Assembly (NCBI GenBank): GCA_037045455.1
Contig: JBAOIN010000012.1
Location: forward strand, 310,001-374,000
DNA length: 64,000 nucleotides
From: JADKAV01 sp037045455
GTDB taxonomy: Bacteria > Actinomycetota > Actinomycetes > S36-B12 > UBA10799
Direction of reading: 5' to 3'
The notes under the pieces are model-generated. The model had not been told where the DNA came from, ran no database searches, and was given only the letters and a program-made list of their open reading frames with translations. The position numbers and the translations under genes were made by a program. Below, in pieces: positions 8,160 through 18,305 of this stretch (positions are counted from its first letter, which is position 1; each line of letters starts with the position of its first letter).

Positions 8160-9254
8160 TTAGTCGATGCCCACCTCGCGCAGCAGTGAGTCGATGTCCG
8201 AAGGCGCACCAGGCTGGGTGGGTGCTGGCGCGGTCGGCGCCACCCGCGGCCGGCCGGCGACGAACCGGGTGACCAGCGCGAGCCCCAGACCTGCCGCGGC
8301 GGCCAGCAACGGATTGATCGTCACCTGTGACGGCGTGCCCAGGGCGACCGGCACCTCGATTGCCGTCGACATCGCCCAGGCCAGGAAAGCAGCCAGCAGC
8401 GGCGTCACTGTCAGCGCACCCAACCAGGTCGAACGGTGCTTGAACAAGCGCAGGAGCAATCCGACGACAGCCGCGAGCAGCAAAGCACCCAGCACGCCGC
8501 CAGCGGTGTACACCAGCCCTTGATCCCAGGTGGCGACCGTCAGGCGTTCTGCGGTCAGCCGGGTCAGCGAGGCGTCGACGGGAACCCCGACAGCCGCGAA
8601 CAGCCCGAGCGTCCCGGCCAACGGATAGAGCAGCGCGAGGGCGATCCCCACTGCCGTGGAGCTGGTCAGGTACATCGCCCCGGCGACCATCGCGGCCGTG
8701 AGCACGACGCCCAGCCAGACCAGGACGCCCAGTGCGACTCCGCGGCCCGACAACCACCAACCGCGGCCGACGGTGTGCAGCAACCACAACAGTCCGACCA
8801 GTGCCGCGGCGCCGGCCACGGTGCCCGGATGCATGTCCTGCCAGAACCAGGTCAGCGTCTCGTCGGTTGTCACACTGCCGGCCGCGTTCGAAACTGTCTG
8901 CGAGGCCTGCGAGGCGAAGACGAGCAATGCAGCCGCGGCGCCAGCCCCGATCGCCGCCGGGAACAGTCCGACCCAGGTCGAGCGCTTGGCCCGCAGAGCC
9001 ACGAAGAGTGCGACGACGCCTGTGACGAGCAGCGGCGCGCCGACCGTGGTGACCGTCCAGCCGATGCCGCCCGCAACATTCGAGCTCACCGTCTGCTGCC
9101 AGCCGCCCAGCAGTCCCAGCCCTGCCAGCCACGGACCGAGCCGCCACCAGGGGGTATCGGTCAGTCCCAGCATGCCGAGCCCAAGGGCGATGGCGATGCC
9201 CATAACTACCGCGAGCAGTACGGCCAGAATCCCGTCGAACAGATTTCGGATCAT
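8160..9254 (-). CDS. multi-pass membrane protein of unknown function
   Basis: 364 residues with around nine hydrophobic segments, starting MIRNLFDGILAVLLAVVMG and ending in a Pro/Ala-rich tail PTAPAPTQPGAPSD followed by a short conserved-looking end DIDSLLREVGID. No family recognised. Its ATG overlaps the stop of the upstream beta-propeller gene by four bases (TCAT on the plus strand at 9251-9254), so translation of the two is probably coupled. This suggests the membrane protein and the secreted propeller act together, but no function follows from the sequence. Frame intact. Confidence 0.75.
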   Translation of the reverse strand: MIRNLFDGILAVLLAVVMGIAIALGLGMLGLTDTPWWRLGPWLAGLGLLGGWQQTVSSNVAGGIGWTVTTVGAPLLVTGVVALFVALRAKRSTWVGLFPAAIGAGAAAALLVFASQASQTVSNAAGSVTTDETLTWFWQDMHPGTVAGAAALVGLLWLLHTVGRGWWLSGRGVALGVLVWLGVVLTAAMVAGAMYLTSSTAVGIALALLYPLAGTLGLFAAVGVPVDASLTRLTAERLTVATWDQGLVYTAGGVLGALLLAAVVGLLLRLFKHRSTWLGALTVTPLLAAFLAWAMSTAIEVPVALGTPSQVTINPLLAAAAGLGLALVTRFVAGRPRVAPTAPAPTQPGAPSDIDSLLREVGID

Positions 9255-11737
9255 GGCCCGAACTCCTTTTGACGGGCGGGGAACGCGTCGGTCATGACGA
9301 TCGCCGTGAACGACGCCGGCATCGTGGAGGGCACGCTGACGTCGACTCCGGTGATCCGGTCGCCCTCCGAACGCACCTTCGTGGAGCTGTAATAGTCGAT
9401 CGGCACCGGACGATCCTGGGCGTCCAGCAGCAGGATCGACACCACGTGCTGGTCTGCCCCGTAGCCCGCCGGCGCGTCGATCGTCGCGGAGACCTTGCCG
9501 TCGGCGTAAGTGACATCACCGATCTTGAGGCCCGGTACCCGGCGGACGGCGGGGCTGGCCGCGGTCTGACCGAGGAACGTTCCGCCCGCCGTGATCACAC
9601 CCCGCGGATCACACATGCCGGTCGCCGGGATCTGTGAACCGTAGCTCGGAATGTCCTTGCACACAGCTTGGGCGAAGAACTGCGAGGTGGGCTCCACGAC
9701 GCCGTCGGATCCGAACGTCCCGCGCAGATCGAAGCGCTGCAGCGGGACCGGGCCGAACGTGAACCACAGGTTCACGCCACTGGCGTTGAACTCGAACGTG
9801 CCGCCCCGCTGCCGGCCGACCACCGGGAAGGAGAAGCGCGCAGCCGGGTCGGCGACGATGCGGCCGTCCTGGTCGCGTTTGGCGCCGACGAACCACACCA
9901 CGGTGTTGTTGCGATCGGTGCGTACGGCGCCCCCGATCCAGTCGTAGAAGTCGAAGCCGATCTGATTGAGGCTGGTCAGCATCGGCGGCATGGGAACGGC
10001 AAGCCGGGACAGTGACAGCCCGGACGTGTCGTCGAGATTGACCTGAGGATTCCAGGCCGTCCCGTCGTCGCTGGTCCGCACTGAGAAACTGCCGGTGAAC
10101 GGCTGCAGGTCACCGGGCCCGAGGTCGACGTTGCCCAGCCGGGAACCGCCGGTCGTCGCGAGTCCCGAGATCGTGACCCGGTACGTGGTGTCGGCGGCCA
10201 GCATGCGCAGCGGCCGCACGAAGACGTACCGGCCATCCCCGGACACCGACACGTCAACCGGGACCCGCGGTTCGACCGTTACCAACTTCTGCACGTCGGG
10301 CGCGGGCACCAGCCGAGCGGGGATCGTCCGGCCGCCCTGCCGCACGACCACGCGACCGGTCATGTAGCCCGCGGGGCTGATCGCGACCTGCTGGTCCTGC
10401 CGCGCCAGCCCGCCACCGACGTCCACGCCGAAGACGAACTGGCCGTCGGCGGGCAGTTCCTGCGTCGTGCAGCGGGGATCCTGGGCCGGACGCAGGCAAT
10501 AGTCGTACGGCACGAACCAGACCGCGCCGTCCTGACTACCTATGTAGACCCCGCCCTTGCCCAAGGCCGGCGAGGAGTTGAGCTGGTTGCGGCTGGCTAG
10601 TGCCGGGTCCTGGGAGGTGGTGTCGAACGACCAGCGCAAGCTGCCGTCGTTGGCGTTGACTGCCAGCACTCGGCCGTTCGCGGCGCCGACGTAGACGATC
10701 GGGGAACCGCCGGCGACGGGAGCCTGGCCGATCACCGGTGAACTGCGGATCGGCGCGCCCGCGTCGTAGGTCCACAGCACGTCGCCGTTCGGGTCCAGGC
10801 TGTAGAGCAGGCCGTCACCGGAGCCGACGATCACCTGTTGCAATTGCCCGTTCTCCTCGAGCAGTGCCGGGGAGGAGTAGATGTGGTCGCCGGTCTGGTA
10901 CTTCCACTTCACGGCTCCCGTGCCTGCGTCAAGCGCGTACACGTTGCTGTCGAACGACCCCGCGAAGAGGGTGTTTCCGGACAGGGCCGGTGAGGAGGTG
11001 ACGTAGCCCAGAGTCGTGCGCTGCCACTTCTGCTCGCCGCCGCTGTTGAGCGCGAACATCCGCAGGTCCAGCGATCCCCAGAACGTCGTGCCGTCGTCGG
11101 CCATTGCTGGGACGGTCCACACCGAGTTCTGCGCCTGGTAGGCCCACTTCGCCGAGCCGTCCGGGTTCACCGCATAAGCGCCGCCGCCGGTGTTGCCCTG
11201 GTAGATGACGCCATCGGGGCCGACGTTCGGACTGCCCTCCCACCAGTTGACCAGTTGGCCTTCCACCGTTGGCAGCGTGGGCTTGAACGTCCACACCACC
11301 CGCTGGTGGGCCGGAATCGCGGGGTCGGTGCTGACCTTGTACATGTTCTCGTCGCCGGAGCCGATGATCAGAGACTGGTCGTCCAGCAGGGCCGGCGCAG
11401 TGTCGATGATCTCGCCGGTCTCGAAGCGCCAGACCTCCTTGCCTTTGTCATCGAGTCCGTAGAGGTTGCGGTCCGCCGAGCCGATGTAGACGGTGCCGTT
11501 GGCTGCGACCACGGGGGTGGAGAAGATGCCTTTGCCGGTCTGGAACGTCCACGGCTGTGTGCCGGGGTCGATGCCCGGGAGGTCACTGGCTCCGGTGTTG
11601 CGCAGATCGTGGCGCATGGTTGGCCAGGGTGCGCCCGCCTCGGTCTTGGAGTCCGCTGCGGGATGCTGGGCCGGGGTCTGTGCCCATGCCACGCCCCCGA
11701 TCAGTCCGAGCGCGAGAACGGCGCCCACGATCTTCAC
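9251..11737 (-). CDS. secreted PQQ-like beta-propeller repeat protein
   Basis: 828 residues with a signal peptide (MKIVGAVLALGLIGGVAWA). Residues 45-400 contain eight blade-like repeats with the pattern (V/I)(Y/F)xGSxDxxxYxL, for example VYIGSADRNLYGLD, LIIGSGDENMYKV, LFAGSFDSNVYALD, VIVGSGDGLLYSLD and VYIGSQDGAVWFV, as in PQQ-binding or BamB-type propellers. The C-terminal 400 residues form one or more beta-rich domains without a recognised family. No catalytic metal site of quinoprotein dehydrogenases was seen, so an enzymatic role is not claimed; scaffold or sensing is as likely. Coupled by a four-base overlap to the membrane gene downstream. Confidence 0.85.
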   Translation of the reverse strand: MKIVGAVLALGLIGGVAWAQTPAQHPAADSKTEAGAPWPTMRHDLRNTGASDLPGIDPGTQPWTFQTGKGIFSTPVVAANGTVYIGSADRNLYGLDDKGKEVWRFETGEIIDTAPALLDDQSLIIGSGDENMYKVSTDPAIPAHQRVVWTFKPTLPTVEGQLVNWWEGSPNVGPDGVIYQGNTGGGAYAVNPDGSAKWAYQAQNSVWTVPAMADDGTTFWGSLDLRMFALNSGGEQKWQRTTLGYVTSSPALSGNTLFAGSFDSNVYALDAGTGAVKWKYQTGDHIYSSPALLEENGQLQQVIVGSGDGLLYSLDPNGDVLWTYDAGAPIRSSPVIGQAPVAGGSPIVYVGAANGRVLAVNANDGSLRWSFDTTSQDPALASRNQLNSSPALGKGGVYIGSQDGAVWFVPYDYCLRPAQDPRCTTQELPADGQFVFGVDVGGGLARQDQQVAISPAGYMTGRVVVRQGGRTIPARLVPAPDVQKLVTVEPRVPVDVSVSGDGRYVFVRPLRMLAADTTYRVTISGLATTGGSRLGNVDLGPGDLQPFTGSFSVRTSDDGTAWNPQVNLDDTSGLSLSRLAVPMPPMLTSLNQIGFDFYDWIGGAVRTDRNNTVVWFVGAKRDQDGRIVADPAARFSFPVVGRQRGGTFEFNASGVNLWFTFGPVPLQRFDLRGTFGSDGVVEPTSQFFAQAVCKDIPSYGSQIPATGMCDPRGVITAGGTFLGQTAASPAVRRVPGLKIGDVTYADGKVSATIDAPAGYGADQHVVSILLLDAQDRPVPIDYYSSTKVRSEGDRITGVDVSVPSTMPASFTAIVMTDAFPARQKEFGP

Positions 11738-11788
11738 GTGGTTCAGGCTAGTGGGTCGAGGATCACTGGTTGCGGAGCTGGATCACGG

Positions 11789-11880
11789 CACAAACGTGTG
11801 GATCGGGGCCAGATGTGACCCGATTCCACCGTTCTGTGTGAGGGCTTCTGGCAAACGTGGGGATCGGGGCCGTATCTGGC
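11789..11880. repeat. R2a: intergenic direct/inverted repeat, copy 1
   Basis: Two units 60 bases apart, GCAAACGT/ACAAACGT followed by GTGGATCGGGGCC and a T-rich TGACCCGATTCC pairing partner: unit 1 at about 11790-11826, unit 2 at 11851-11884. The spacer contains GTTCTGTGTG. The same two-unit layout with a GTTCTGCGCG spacer occurs at 44988-45100. Located between the 3' end of the Cys-rich secreted gene and the start of the propeller gene. Confidence 0.75.
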
Positions 11881-11907
11881 CCCTTTCGGCAGGTTGTGCG
11901 CGGAATC

Positions 11908-12462
11908 TACCCCTTGCAGGGCAGGGTGTTTCTGGGTGCCGTACACACCCTTGATGCTGTCCTTGCCCGGCAGCTTCTTGCCCTGCGCCGGCAGCTGCGG
12001 GCTGGCCCACACCGCGAGCAGATCTGCGCCCTTGGCCTTCACGATGCCGGCCGAAGCCTGAATGGTCCCCTTCGCGGCGATCATGCAGAAGTAGGCGCCG
12101 TTGGTGCCGTTGCGCGCCTGCTTCAGCGACACCGAGGCCCCTTGCTTCTGGCCCACGTACTGCGTGACGAGGACCGAGGCCGCGTCGACTGCCGCGTCCG
12201 GGCTCGTGGCGGTGAAGTACAGCCAGTAGCCCTTGGGCACCTTGAAGGACACCGTGTCGTTGTCGGCCTTGGTGACCTTCGAGGAGCTCTTGAACTTGCT
12301 GTTCACAGTGCCCCCCTTGCTCCACGTGGCCATGACCTCGCAGTTGGTGCAGTTGTCCAGTGAGACTTTGACCTTGACCGTGTTGGTGGCGGCGGCAGCG
12401 GGCGCGGCCACCAGGGCCGGGGCGACGAGGGCGACGGCGATGACTGCGGGGCTGATCTTCAT
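11908..12462 (-). CDS. small secreted protein with paired cysteines
   Basis: Begins MKISPAVIAVALVAPALVAA, a signal peptide cleaved after PAAAA. The mature protein has a CTNC motif near residue 37 and a further Cys in YFCMIAA, suggesting a disulfide-stabilised beta-rich domain. As written the frame runs to 11743, but its last 50 residues are encoded by the R2 repeat. Removing one A from the run near 11928 gives an end TQNTLPCKG with a stop at 11908 and a fourth cysteine, which I take as the real terminus; this is inference from the many other +1 breaks in the window. Function unknown. Divergent from ugd across 63 bases. Confidence 0.65.
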
Positions 12463-12525
12463 GGGTGGAGACTAATGGATTTGCCAGGCCCGCGCCTATA
12501 GTGCGAACCAGCGGAAGGGGTGGCC

Positions 12526-13696
12526 ATGAAGATCGCGGTCGCGGGCATGGGCTACGTCGGTCTGTCCAACGCCGTCCTCCTCGCTCAGCACCACGACGTG
12601 GCGGCTCTCGACGTCGACCCGCAGCGCGTGGCTGCCATCAACGCGCGCCGCAGCCCCATTGAGGATGCGGACCTGGGCGAGTACTTGGCCGAGCGGACGT
12701 TGCACCTGCACGCGACCCTGGATCCGGTGGAGGCGTTCGACGAGGCGGACTTCGTGATCGTCGCGACCCCGACCGACTACGACCCCGACAGCAACTTCTT
12801 CAACACTGACTCCGTCGAGTCCGTCATCACCCAGGTGCGCAAGCTCAACCCGCAGGCCACGATCGTCATCAAATCCACGATTCCGGTGGGATTCACCGAG
12901 CGGATCCGTTCCGAACACAGTTACGACGGCATCCTGTTCGCGCCCGAGTTCCTGCGCGAGGGCAGGGCCCTGCACGACAACCTGTACCCGTCGCGAATCG
13001 TCGTCGGCCAGAAGTCGCAGGCGGGGCAACGGTTTGCGGAGTTGATGGCCGAAGGCGCTCTGATTCCGGATCCCCCGGTCCTGCTCACCGACTCCCGTCA
13101 GGCAGAGGCGATCAAGTTGTTCGCCAACACCTACCTCGCAATGCGGGTCGCCTACTTCAACGAGCTCGACACGTTCGCCGCCATTCACGGCATGGACAGT
13201 CGGGAGATCATCGACGGGGGTGAGCCTGGATCCCCGGGTAGGTCAGGACTACAACAACCCGTCGTTCGGCTACGGCGGTTACTGCCTGCCCAAGGACACC
13301 AAGCAGCTGCTGGCCAACTACCGCGACGTCCCGCAGAACCTCATCCGCGCGGTGGTCGAGCTCCAACCGCACTCGCAAGGATTTCGTGGCCGAACAGATC
13401 CTGGCACGTGACCCCGAGGTGGTGGGGATCTACCGCTTGGTGATGAAGGAGGGCTCTGACAACATCCGGACCTCCAGCGTGCAGGGGATCATGAAGCGGC
13501 TGAAGGCCAAGGGTGTCGAGGTCATCGTGTACGAGCCCGTGCTGGAAGGCGACGACTTCTACAGCAGTGAGATCGTGCGCGACCTCGCGGAGTTCAAGCG
13601 GCGCTCCGTCGGTGATCGTGGCCAACCGTGTGCACGACGAGATCCGCGACGTCACTCGACAAGGTCTACACGCGGGATCTGTTCGGCCGGGATTGA
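12526..13696 (+). CDS. ugd: UDP-glucose 6-dehydrogenase, frame broken four times
   Basis: Oxidises UDP-glucose to UDP-glucuronate with NAD. Start ATG 12526 after GGAAGGGG. Rossmann motif AVAGMGYVGLSNAVLLAQ at residue 4; ATPTDYD and STIPVGFTERIR follow; the catalytic-Cys segment PSFGYGGYCLPKDTKQL is at about 13260-13310; the end KVYTRDLFGRD matches the short Ugd type of enterobacteria. Reading through requires one base removed at about 13214 (GGGGG), 13363 (CC), 13616 (GG) and 13655. No in-frame stops occur between breaks, and all conserved blocks are present, so base-call error is more likely than decay. Product feeds the UDP-xylose synthase at 26.5 kb (inference). Confidence 0.85.
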
Positions 13697-13910
13697 GGCC
13701 GGAGCTCCCCTTCACCGGAATGCGTTGTCGAGGCGGCGGGATCAGACGCAATGCCCGAGACAACGACGCAGTTGGGAGACGTACCCGCCCGACCGACGCT
13801 TGCAGCTCACACCTGCGTTCCCGGCCTGAAAGTGCCCGCCCAGATGGTATGGCACAAGATCTATTTGTGCGTCGCTAAAGAGTCCAAGATCAAGGGTCGA
13901 ACCCACACTT

Positions 13911-14930
13911 GTGACCCTTCTCAATGACACACAGCAATATCCCTTCGGCCTCGAGAACACCACTGCCGGCTGGGACGGCCACGCATGGGACGGGCAGCCG
14001 GTCGAGTCGCCGGGAACACCTGCCATCCCGCTGCCGAAGCACGGGTTCTTGCCCTTCCTGCGGCACCCGTGGTTCGGGTTGATGGTGGCCGGGCAACTCC
14101 TGGTGCTCGTTCCCGCTTATCTGGCCTCCGATTCCGGCAGTCGCGCAATGGCGCTGTTGTCGATCGTCGGGTTCACGGTGTTCATGGCTGGTGCGGTGGC
14201 GATCTTCGTTCCGCATTTGCGGTTTGACGCGTTGCCGGATTTCCGGCGCCTGCTGGCATGGGGGGTGGTGGCAGGAACGGTCGCGGTGCTTTTGGCGCAC
14301 ACTATCGAGGAGTACGTCCTTCCCAAGATGGTCTCGTTCAAGGGCGAACTCTGGCTGGCGGGACCGGTGGAGGAGACGTCGAAGCTGCTGGTGCCGGTGC
14401 TGCTGCTGGCCTTCGGGTCTGCCGTCTACAAGGACCCCCGCGCTGGCTTCCTGCTGACGGTGGTCAGTGGTGCCACGTTCGGTGCGCTGGAAGGCGTGTT
14501 CTACACGGCATGGCTGGGTGAGGGGTGGGGTGCGTTCTTCATGGGGCTCGTCCGGCCGATCTCCGAACTGGGCCACCCGTTCTGGACCGGTGTCGCGGGA
14601 GCCATGATCTGGCTCGGAGCCTGGCGTCGGCAGCGGGTGCTCACTGTCATCGGGCTGGCCGGCTACGTGATCGCGATGGCCCAGCACTCGATCCACGACG
14701 GGATCGCCACGTTCAGCAAAGGGACACCTAACAACTCGGCGAGTTTCCCTGCGCTGACGTCAGGCTTGGTTACGGAAGCCGTGGGGCTGGCCGTATTCGC
14801 GCTGATCTGGGCGGTGATCGCCTACCTGATCCTGCGGCACGCCGCGCGCGAACTGGTGCCGCCGCAGGCCGTTGCGGGCAACCACAAGCACTGGCGGCCA
14901 CAGCTCAAAGCCTGGGGGCTGGCTCGCTGA
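13911..14930 (+). CDS. PrsW-family intramembrane metalloprotease
   Basis: 339 residues with eight or so membrane segments. GPVEETSKLLVP near residue 158 contains the EExxK motif, and two later His-containing segments, GHPFWTGVAGAMIW and AQHSIHDGI, provide the remaining candidate metal ligands, the pattern of the PrsW/CPBP-related protease group. In Bacillus PrsW cuts an anti-sigma factor; the substrate here is unknown and no sigma/anti-sigma pair lies nearby. GTG start at 13911, with about 50 N-terminal hydrophilic residues before the first membrane segment. Gap 13697-13910 upstream shows no gene. Confidence 0.85.
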   Translation: MTLLNDTQQYPFGLENTTAGWDGHAWDGQPVESPGTPAIPLPKHGFLPFLRHPWFGLMVAGQLLVLVPAYLASDSGSRAMALLSIVGFTVFMAGAVAIFVPHLRFDALPDFRRLLAWGVVAGTVAVLLAHTIEEYVLPKMVSFKGELWLAGPVEETSKLLVPVLLLAFGSAVYKDPRAGFLLTVVSGATFGALEGVFYTAWLGEGWGAFFMGLVRPISELGHPFWTGVAGAMIWLGAWRRQRVLTVIGLAGYVIAMAQHSIHDGIATFSKGTPNNSASFPALTSGLVTEAVGLAVFALIWAVIAYLILRHAARELVPPQAVAGNHKHWRPQLKAWGLAR

Positions 14931-14942
14931 GATCAGCCGATC

Positions 14943-14968
14943 GCGCCGGTCCTCCACGCGACCGGCGC
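14943..14968 (+). terminator. hairpin downstream of prsW-like gene
   Basis: Perfect 9-bp stem GCGCCGGTC / GACCGGCGC with an 8-base loop, 12 bases past the PrsW-like stop codon. No T-run follows, as is common in high-G+C terminators. Confidence 0.55.
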
Positions 14969-15103
14969 AGCGGCGTCTGGGGTAGCCCTGCGGCCTGAGG
15001 TTGGAGCCGCGTGCAGTTGGCGGGTGGCGACAGCGCACGTGGGTGGTCACCTGCGGCGACCGACCCCTAACTCGGATGTTTCGCGTGTCTGCCAACGCCA
15101 CCT

Positions 15104-15193
15104 CCGATCTGTGAGCATTCCGGGCATCCGTGAGCATCACGGGCGGCTTTTGGGCCTCCGGCGTGCTCACCGATGCCCAGCGTGCTAACCGAT
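15104..15193. repeat. R1b: intergenic palindromic repeat, copy 2
   Basis: Left arm GTGAGCATTCCGGGCATC at 15111-15128 is identical to copy 1; the right arm (GATGCCCAGCGTGCTAAC, 15172-15189) has diverged. The inner loop is TTTTGGGCC-like as in copy 3. Located in the 383-base gap 14931-15313 between two plus-strand genes; apart from this repeat and the hairpin at 14943 I see nothing in that gap. Confidence 0.8.
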
Positions 15194-15313
15194 CGCCACT
15201 GCACCCGCTAGAGGCGCTTGCCGACGACCGGAAAGATCCAAAGCCAATAGTTCCGACGGTGTGGGCAATCTCACCCTGCGCATGTCCCGCTCTGTGGGGG
15301 GTATTTGGCGCGC

Positions 15314-15766
15314 ATGGCAACTATCGAAGAATCCATCGAGGTCGACGTGCCGATCCGCGTCGCCTATGACCAGTGGACCCAGTTCGAGGACTTCCCCCGC
15401 TTCATGCAGGGTGTGGAGTCGGTGACTCAGACCGACGCCACCCACCTGCACTGGAAGACCAAGATCGCCGGTGTCGAGCGGGAGTACGACGCCGAGATCA
15501 CCGAGCAGCACCCCGAGGAGCGGGTGGCTTGGCGCAGCATCGACGGCAAGACCAACGCGGGGGTGGTGACCTTTCATCATCTGTCCGACACCAGCACCAA
15601 GGTGATGGTGCAGATCGACTGGGAACCGGACACCGTGGTGGAGAAGGCAGGCAGTGTGGTCGGGGCCGACGATCACCGCGTGAAGGCGGACCTGGCCAAG
15701 TTCAAGGAGTTCATCGAGAGCCGTGGTTCGGCGACGGGCGCATGGCGGGGCGACGTCGAGCGCTGA
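15314..15766 (+). CDS. SRPBCC / polyketide cyclase-like protein
   Basis: 150-residue single-domain protein of the START-like superfamily, typical length for the actinobacterial SRPBCC group. The opening ATIEESIEVDVPIRVAYDQW and the following FEDFPRFMQGVESV block are the usual N-terminal strand-helix signature, and WRSIDGKTNAGVVTF the central sheet. Such proteins bind small hydrophobic ligands in a cavity; the ligand is unknown. ATG 15314 is preferred over the in-frame TTG at 15305 because the family starts at this point. A G-rich stretch (GTGGGGGGTA) precedes the start. Confidence 0.85.
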   Translation: MATIEESIEVDVPIRVAYDQWTQFEDFPRFMQGVESVTQTDATHLHWKTKIAGVEREYDAEITEQHPEERVAWRSIDGKTNAGVVTFHHLSDTSTKVMVQIDWEPDTVVEKAGSVVGADDHRVKADLAKFKEFIESRGSATGAWRGDVER

Positions 15767-15775
15767 TTAATGCAA

Positions 15776-15808
15776 CCGCGAGGGGGGTGTCGACCGCTCC
15801 CCTCGCGG
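15776..15808. terminator. bidirectional hairpin between convergent genes
   Basis: Perfect 10-bp stem CCGCGAGGGG / CCCCTCGCGG with a 13-base loop, placed between the SRPBCC stop (15766) and the SDR stop (15819) on the opposite strand. Good candidate for a shared terminator. Confidence 0.65.
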
Positions 15809-15818
15809 CGCCATCCCG

Positions 15819-16623
15819 CTAACCGAGCAACTTCTTCATCTGGTCAGCGACGGTGGTGATCGCCCGGCGCGGCGCGATCCGGGACAGCCGGTCCAGCATC
15901 TTGGCGTCGTTGCCGATCAGTACCCGGAAGCTGGCCGTCCGCAACGGCTTCCACGATGATGCGTCCAGCGTCCTCCACGGAGGTCACCTTCGGTGTCTTG
16001 CCCGCCTTGGCCGCCAGCGCGGCGACATCGACGCCGGAGTTGCCGGCGATGTCAGTTCCGACCCCACCGGGGAACACCTCGATCACCGACACCGACGTGC
16101 CCTGCAGTTCTGCGTACAACGTCTCGGTCAGCAGTTTCACGGCCGCTTTGCTCGCGCCATAAGCCCCCTGACCCGGGACCGGTACCAGCCCACCCATGCT
16201 GGACACGTTCAGCAGGACTGCCTCGGGCCGTTGTTTGAGCAGTGGCAGGAACACCTTGTCCATGTTCAACGTGCCGTAGAAGTTCACGTTCATGACCCGT
16301 TCGATCTCCTCGAAGGACAGATCCTCGACGTGCACGAAACGCTGGATGATGCCGGCAATGTTGAGTACACCGTCTACGTGTCCGTGCGCTGCGACGACCG
16401 CGTCGGGAAGGGCTTCGACGGCCGCCCGGTCGGCGACACTCAGGGTGTGCGTCGAGAGGCGGTCACCATAGGAAGCAGCCGCTTCCCGAGTGGTGGCCAG
16501 GCCCTCCTCGCTGAGATCCACCGCCGCCACCTTGGCGCCTCTGCCCAGTAACTGCAGGGCGACCTCGCGGCCGATACCGTTGCCTGCACCCGTGACCACG
16601 AACACCTTGGCCGGGATCTGCAT
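15819..16623 (-). CDS. short-chain dehydrogenase/reductase
   Basis: NAD(P)-dependent oxidoreductase, about 267 residues. ATG 16623 is preceded by AGGAGG at ideal spacing. Cofactor motif VTGAGNGIGREVALQL at residue 10, LNIAG at about 90, and the catalytic Ser-Tyr-Lys set in LNVSSMGG and GAYGASKAAVK. The frame as written drifts after residue 228; removing one C near 15925 continues as RVLIGNDAKMLDRLSRIAP to a stop at 15819, the usual end of this actinobacterial group. Located 9 bases downstream of the FAD dehydrogenase, so the two form an operon; joint oxidation of a lipid or steroid-like alcohol/ketone is a reasonable inference. Confidence 0.85.
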
Positions 16624-16632
16624 CCTTACCTC

Positions 16633-18250
16633 CTAGAGTCTGCCGGCGGCGTGGCGAGCCGCGATGTAGCCATATGTGAGTCCCTGTCCAATGGTTGCGC
16701 CCGGGCCGGGATAGACGCGGCCGAACGCGTTGCCCGCGCAGTTTCCGGTCGCGTAGAGGCCTTCGATCACACTTCCGTCGGGCCGCAAGGCACGCGCGTA
16801 ACCATCGGCACGCACGCCACCACAGGTCCCGAGGTCCCCGGGCACCACCTTGACCGCATAGAAAGGCTGCTTGGGGCCGATCGGTCCCAAACACGGGTTC
16901 GGTGCGATCGTGGGGTCCCCGTAATAGCGGTCGTACGCGCTGTCCCCGCGGTGGAAGTCGTCGTCGCGCCCGGCAGCGGCCAACAGGTTGAAGCGCTGGA
17001 CTGTGGCTGGCAGATTGGGCAGTCCGACCCTCTGTGCGAGTGCGTCGATGGTCAGGGCTTGCGTGACGACGCCATTGTCGTACCAGGACTGCGGGAACTT
17101 CTGGCGCGGGAAGAGCCCCGCGCCGAACAGGTAGCGGTCCCGGAACTGCTGGCCAAAGACCATCCACACCGGCAGGCGCTGCTTGATCAGATGCTGCCCG
17201 GCAGTCATGTAGTTGACCGCCTCGTTCATGAACCGGTCGCCGTCCTGATTGACGATGATCTGCCCGGGCAGCGAGCGTTCGGCCAGCAGCGTTCCTGGCA
17301 TCGGGCCGGGGATGGGCACGGCTGGGAACCACCAGGCTTCGTCCATGAACGCCAGGTCCGCGCCCACCGCCTGCGCCGCCGCGATGACCTCGCCGGTGTT
17401 GGCCGGATTGCCGAAAGCCCACTGACGTGTCCAGCTGCTCGGACTGGTGGGTGTGGCGCCAGTCGGCGTTGCGGTCGAAGCCGCCGGCCGAGAGGATCAC
17501 CCCGCGATTGGCGCGCAGCGGTCTGCCGTTGACAACCACACCGACGACCCGCCCGTCTTCCACAAGGAGTTCGTCAAGCGCGGAGTCGAACCAGACCGGG
17601 ACGTTGCGGGCGCGGAGCCCGGCGAACAGTCCGGCCGCCAGCGCCCCACCGCCCGCGATGTACTCGCGGCCGATCGCCATGCCGCCGACTCCCAGCCCCA
17701 GCAGCTTCGCAGCGGTGACGGCGCCCTTGGGTTTGCGGGCGACCAGATTCAGCCAGCGATACGTGCGACCGCTGACTGGCATCGGGAACGGCGCGGCCAT
17801 GGCCGGTGGTCGTAAGCGAGAGCGATCCTCGCCCAAGAGTTTGGCGTTGAAGGGGGCCGGTTCCATGGCTCTGCCGGTTGCCGAACCGCCCGGGGTTTCC
17901 GGGAAGTAGTCGGCGTAGTCGGTCATGTGCATGAAGCGCAGCGGGGTCATCCGGCGCAGCACGTCGACGGCGGCCGGGCCGTGTTCGAGGAAGGGCAGCC
18001 AGCGGTCGTCCGGGGTCTCGCCGGCGACGACGTTGCGCAGGTACTCCTCGGCGCGTTCCCGGCTGTCGCTGCCTTGAGGCAGTAGCCCGTTGGTGGGGAT
18101 CCAGAAGCCTCCCCCCGACAGGGCGGTCGACCCGCCGAAGTACTCGGACTTCTCCACGACCAGCACTGAAAGGCCGGCATCGGCGGCCGTCAGTGCGGCC
18201 AGCATCCCGGTCCCGGACCCGACCACGATGACGTCGAACTGCTCGTTCAT
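16633..18250 (-). CDS. FAD-dependent 3-ketosteroid dehydrogenase-like flavoprotein
   Basis: Flavoprotein of the fumarate reductase / KstD fold, about 538 residues once one frame break is healed. N-terminal FAD motif VIVVGSGTGMLAALTAADAG, then VVEKSEYFGGSTALSGGG; C-terminal LYATGNCAGNAFGRVYPGPG and TIGQGLTYGYIAARHA close the FAD site. The two halves lie in different frames (18250 to about 17425, then to 16633); one extra base near GACACGTCAGTGG explains it. ATG 18250 is the only start that places the FAD motif correctly. Relatives dehydrogenate steroid A-rings or related substrates; the true substrate is not determinable. Upstream partner of the SDR. Confidence 0.82.
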
Positions 18251-18305
18251 GAGGGCCTCCGTTCCAACGGTACGCGCCGTCGCGTTACCGCGGACCGGCT
18301 TCGGC

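Noticed and set aside
11743..11907. C-terminal tail of the small secreted protein encoded by an R2 repeat
   Set aside because: At first it looked like a repeat extending a gene. Removing one A near 11928 gives a natural end (TQNTLPCKG, stop 11908), consistent with other +1 breaks, so the tail is probably an artefact.
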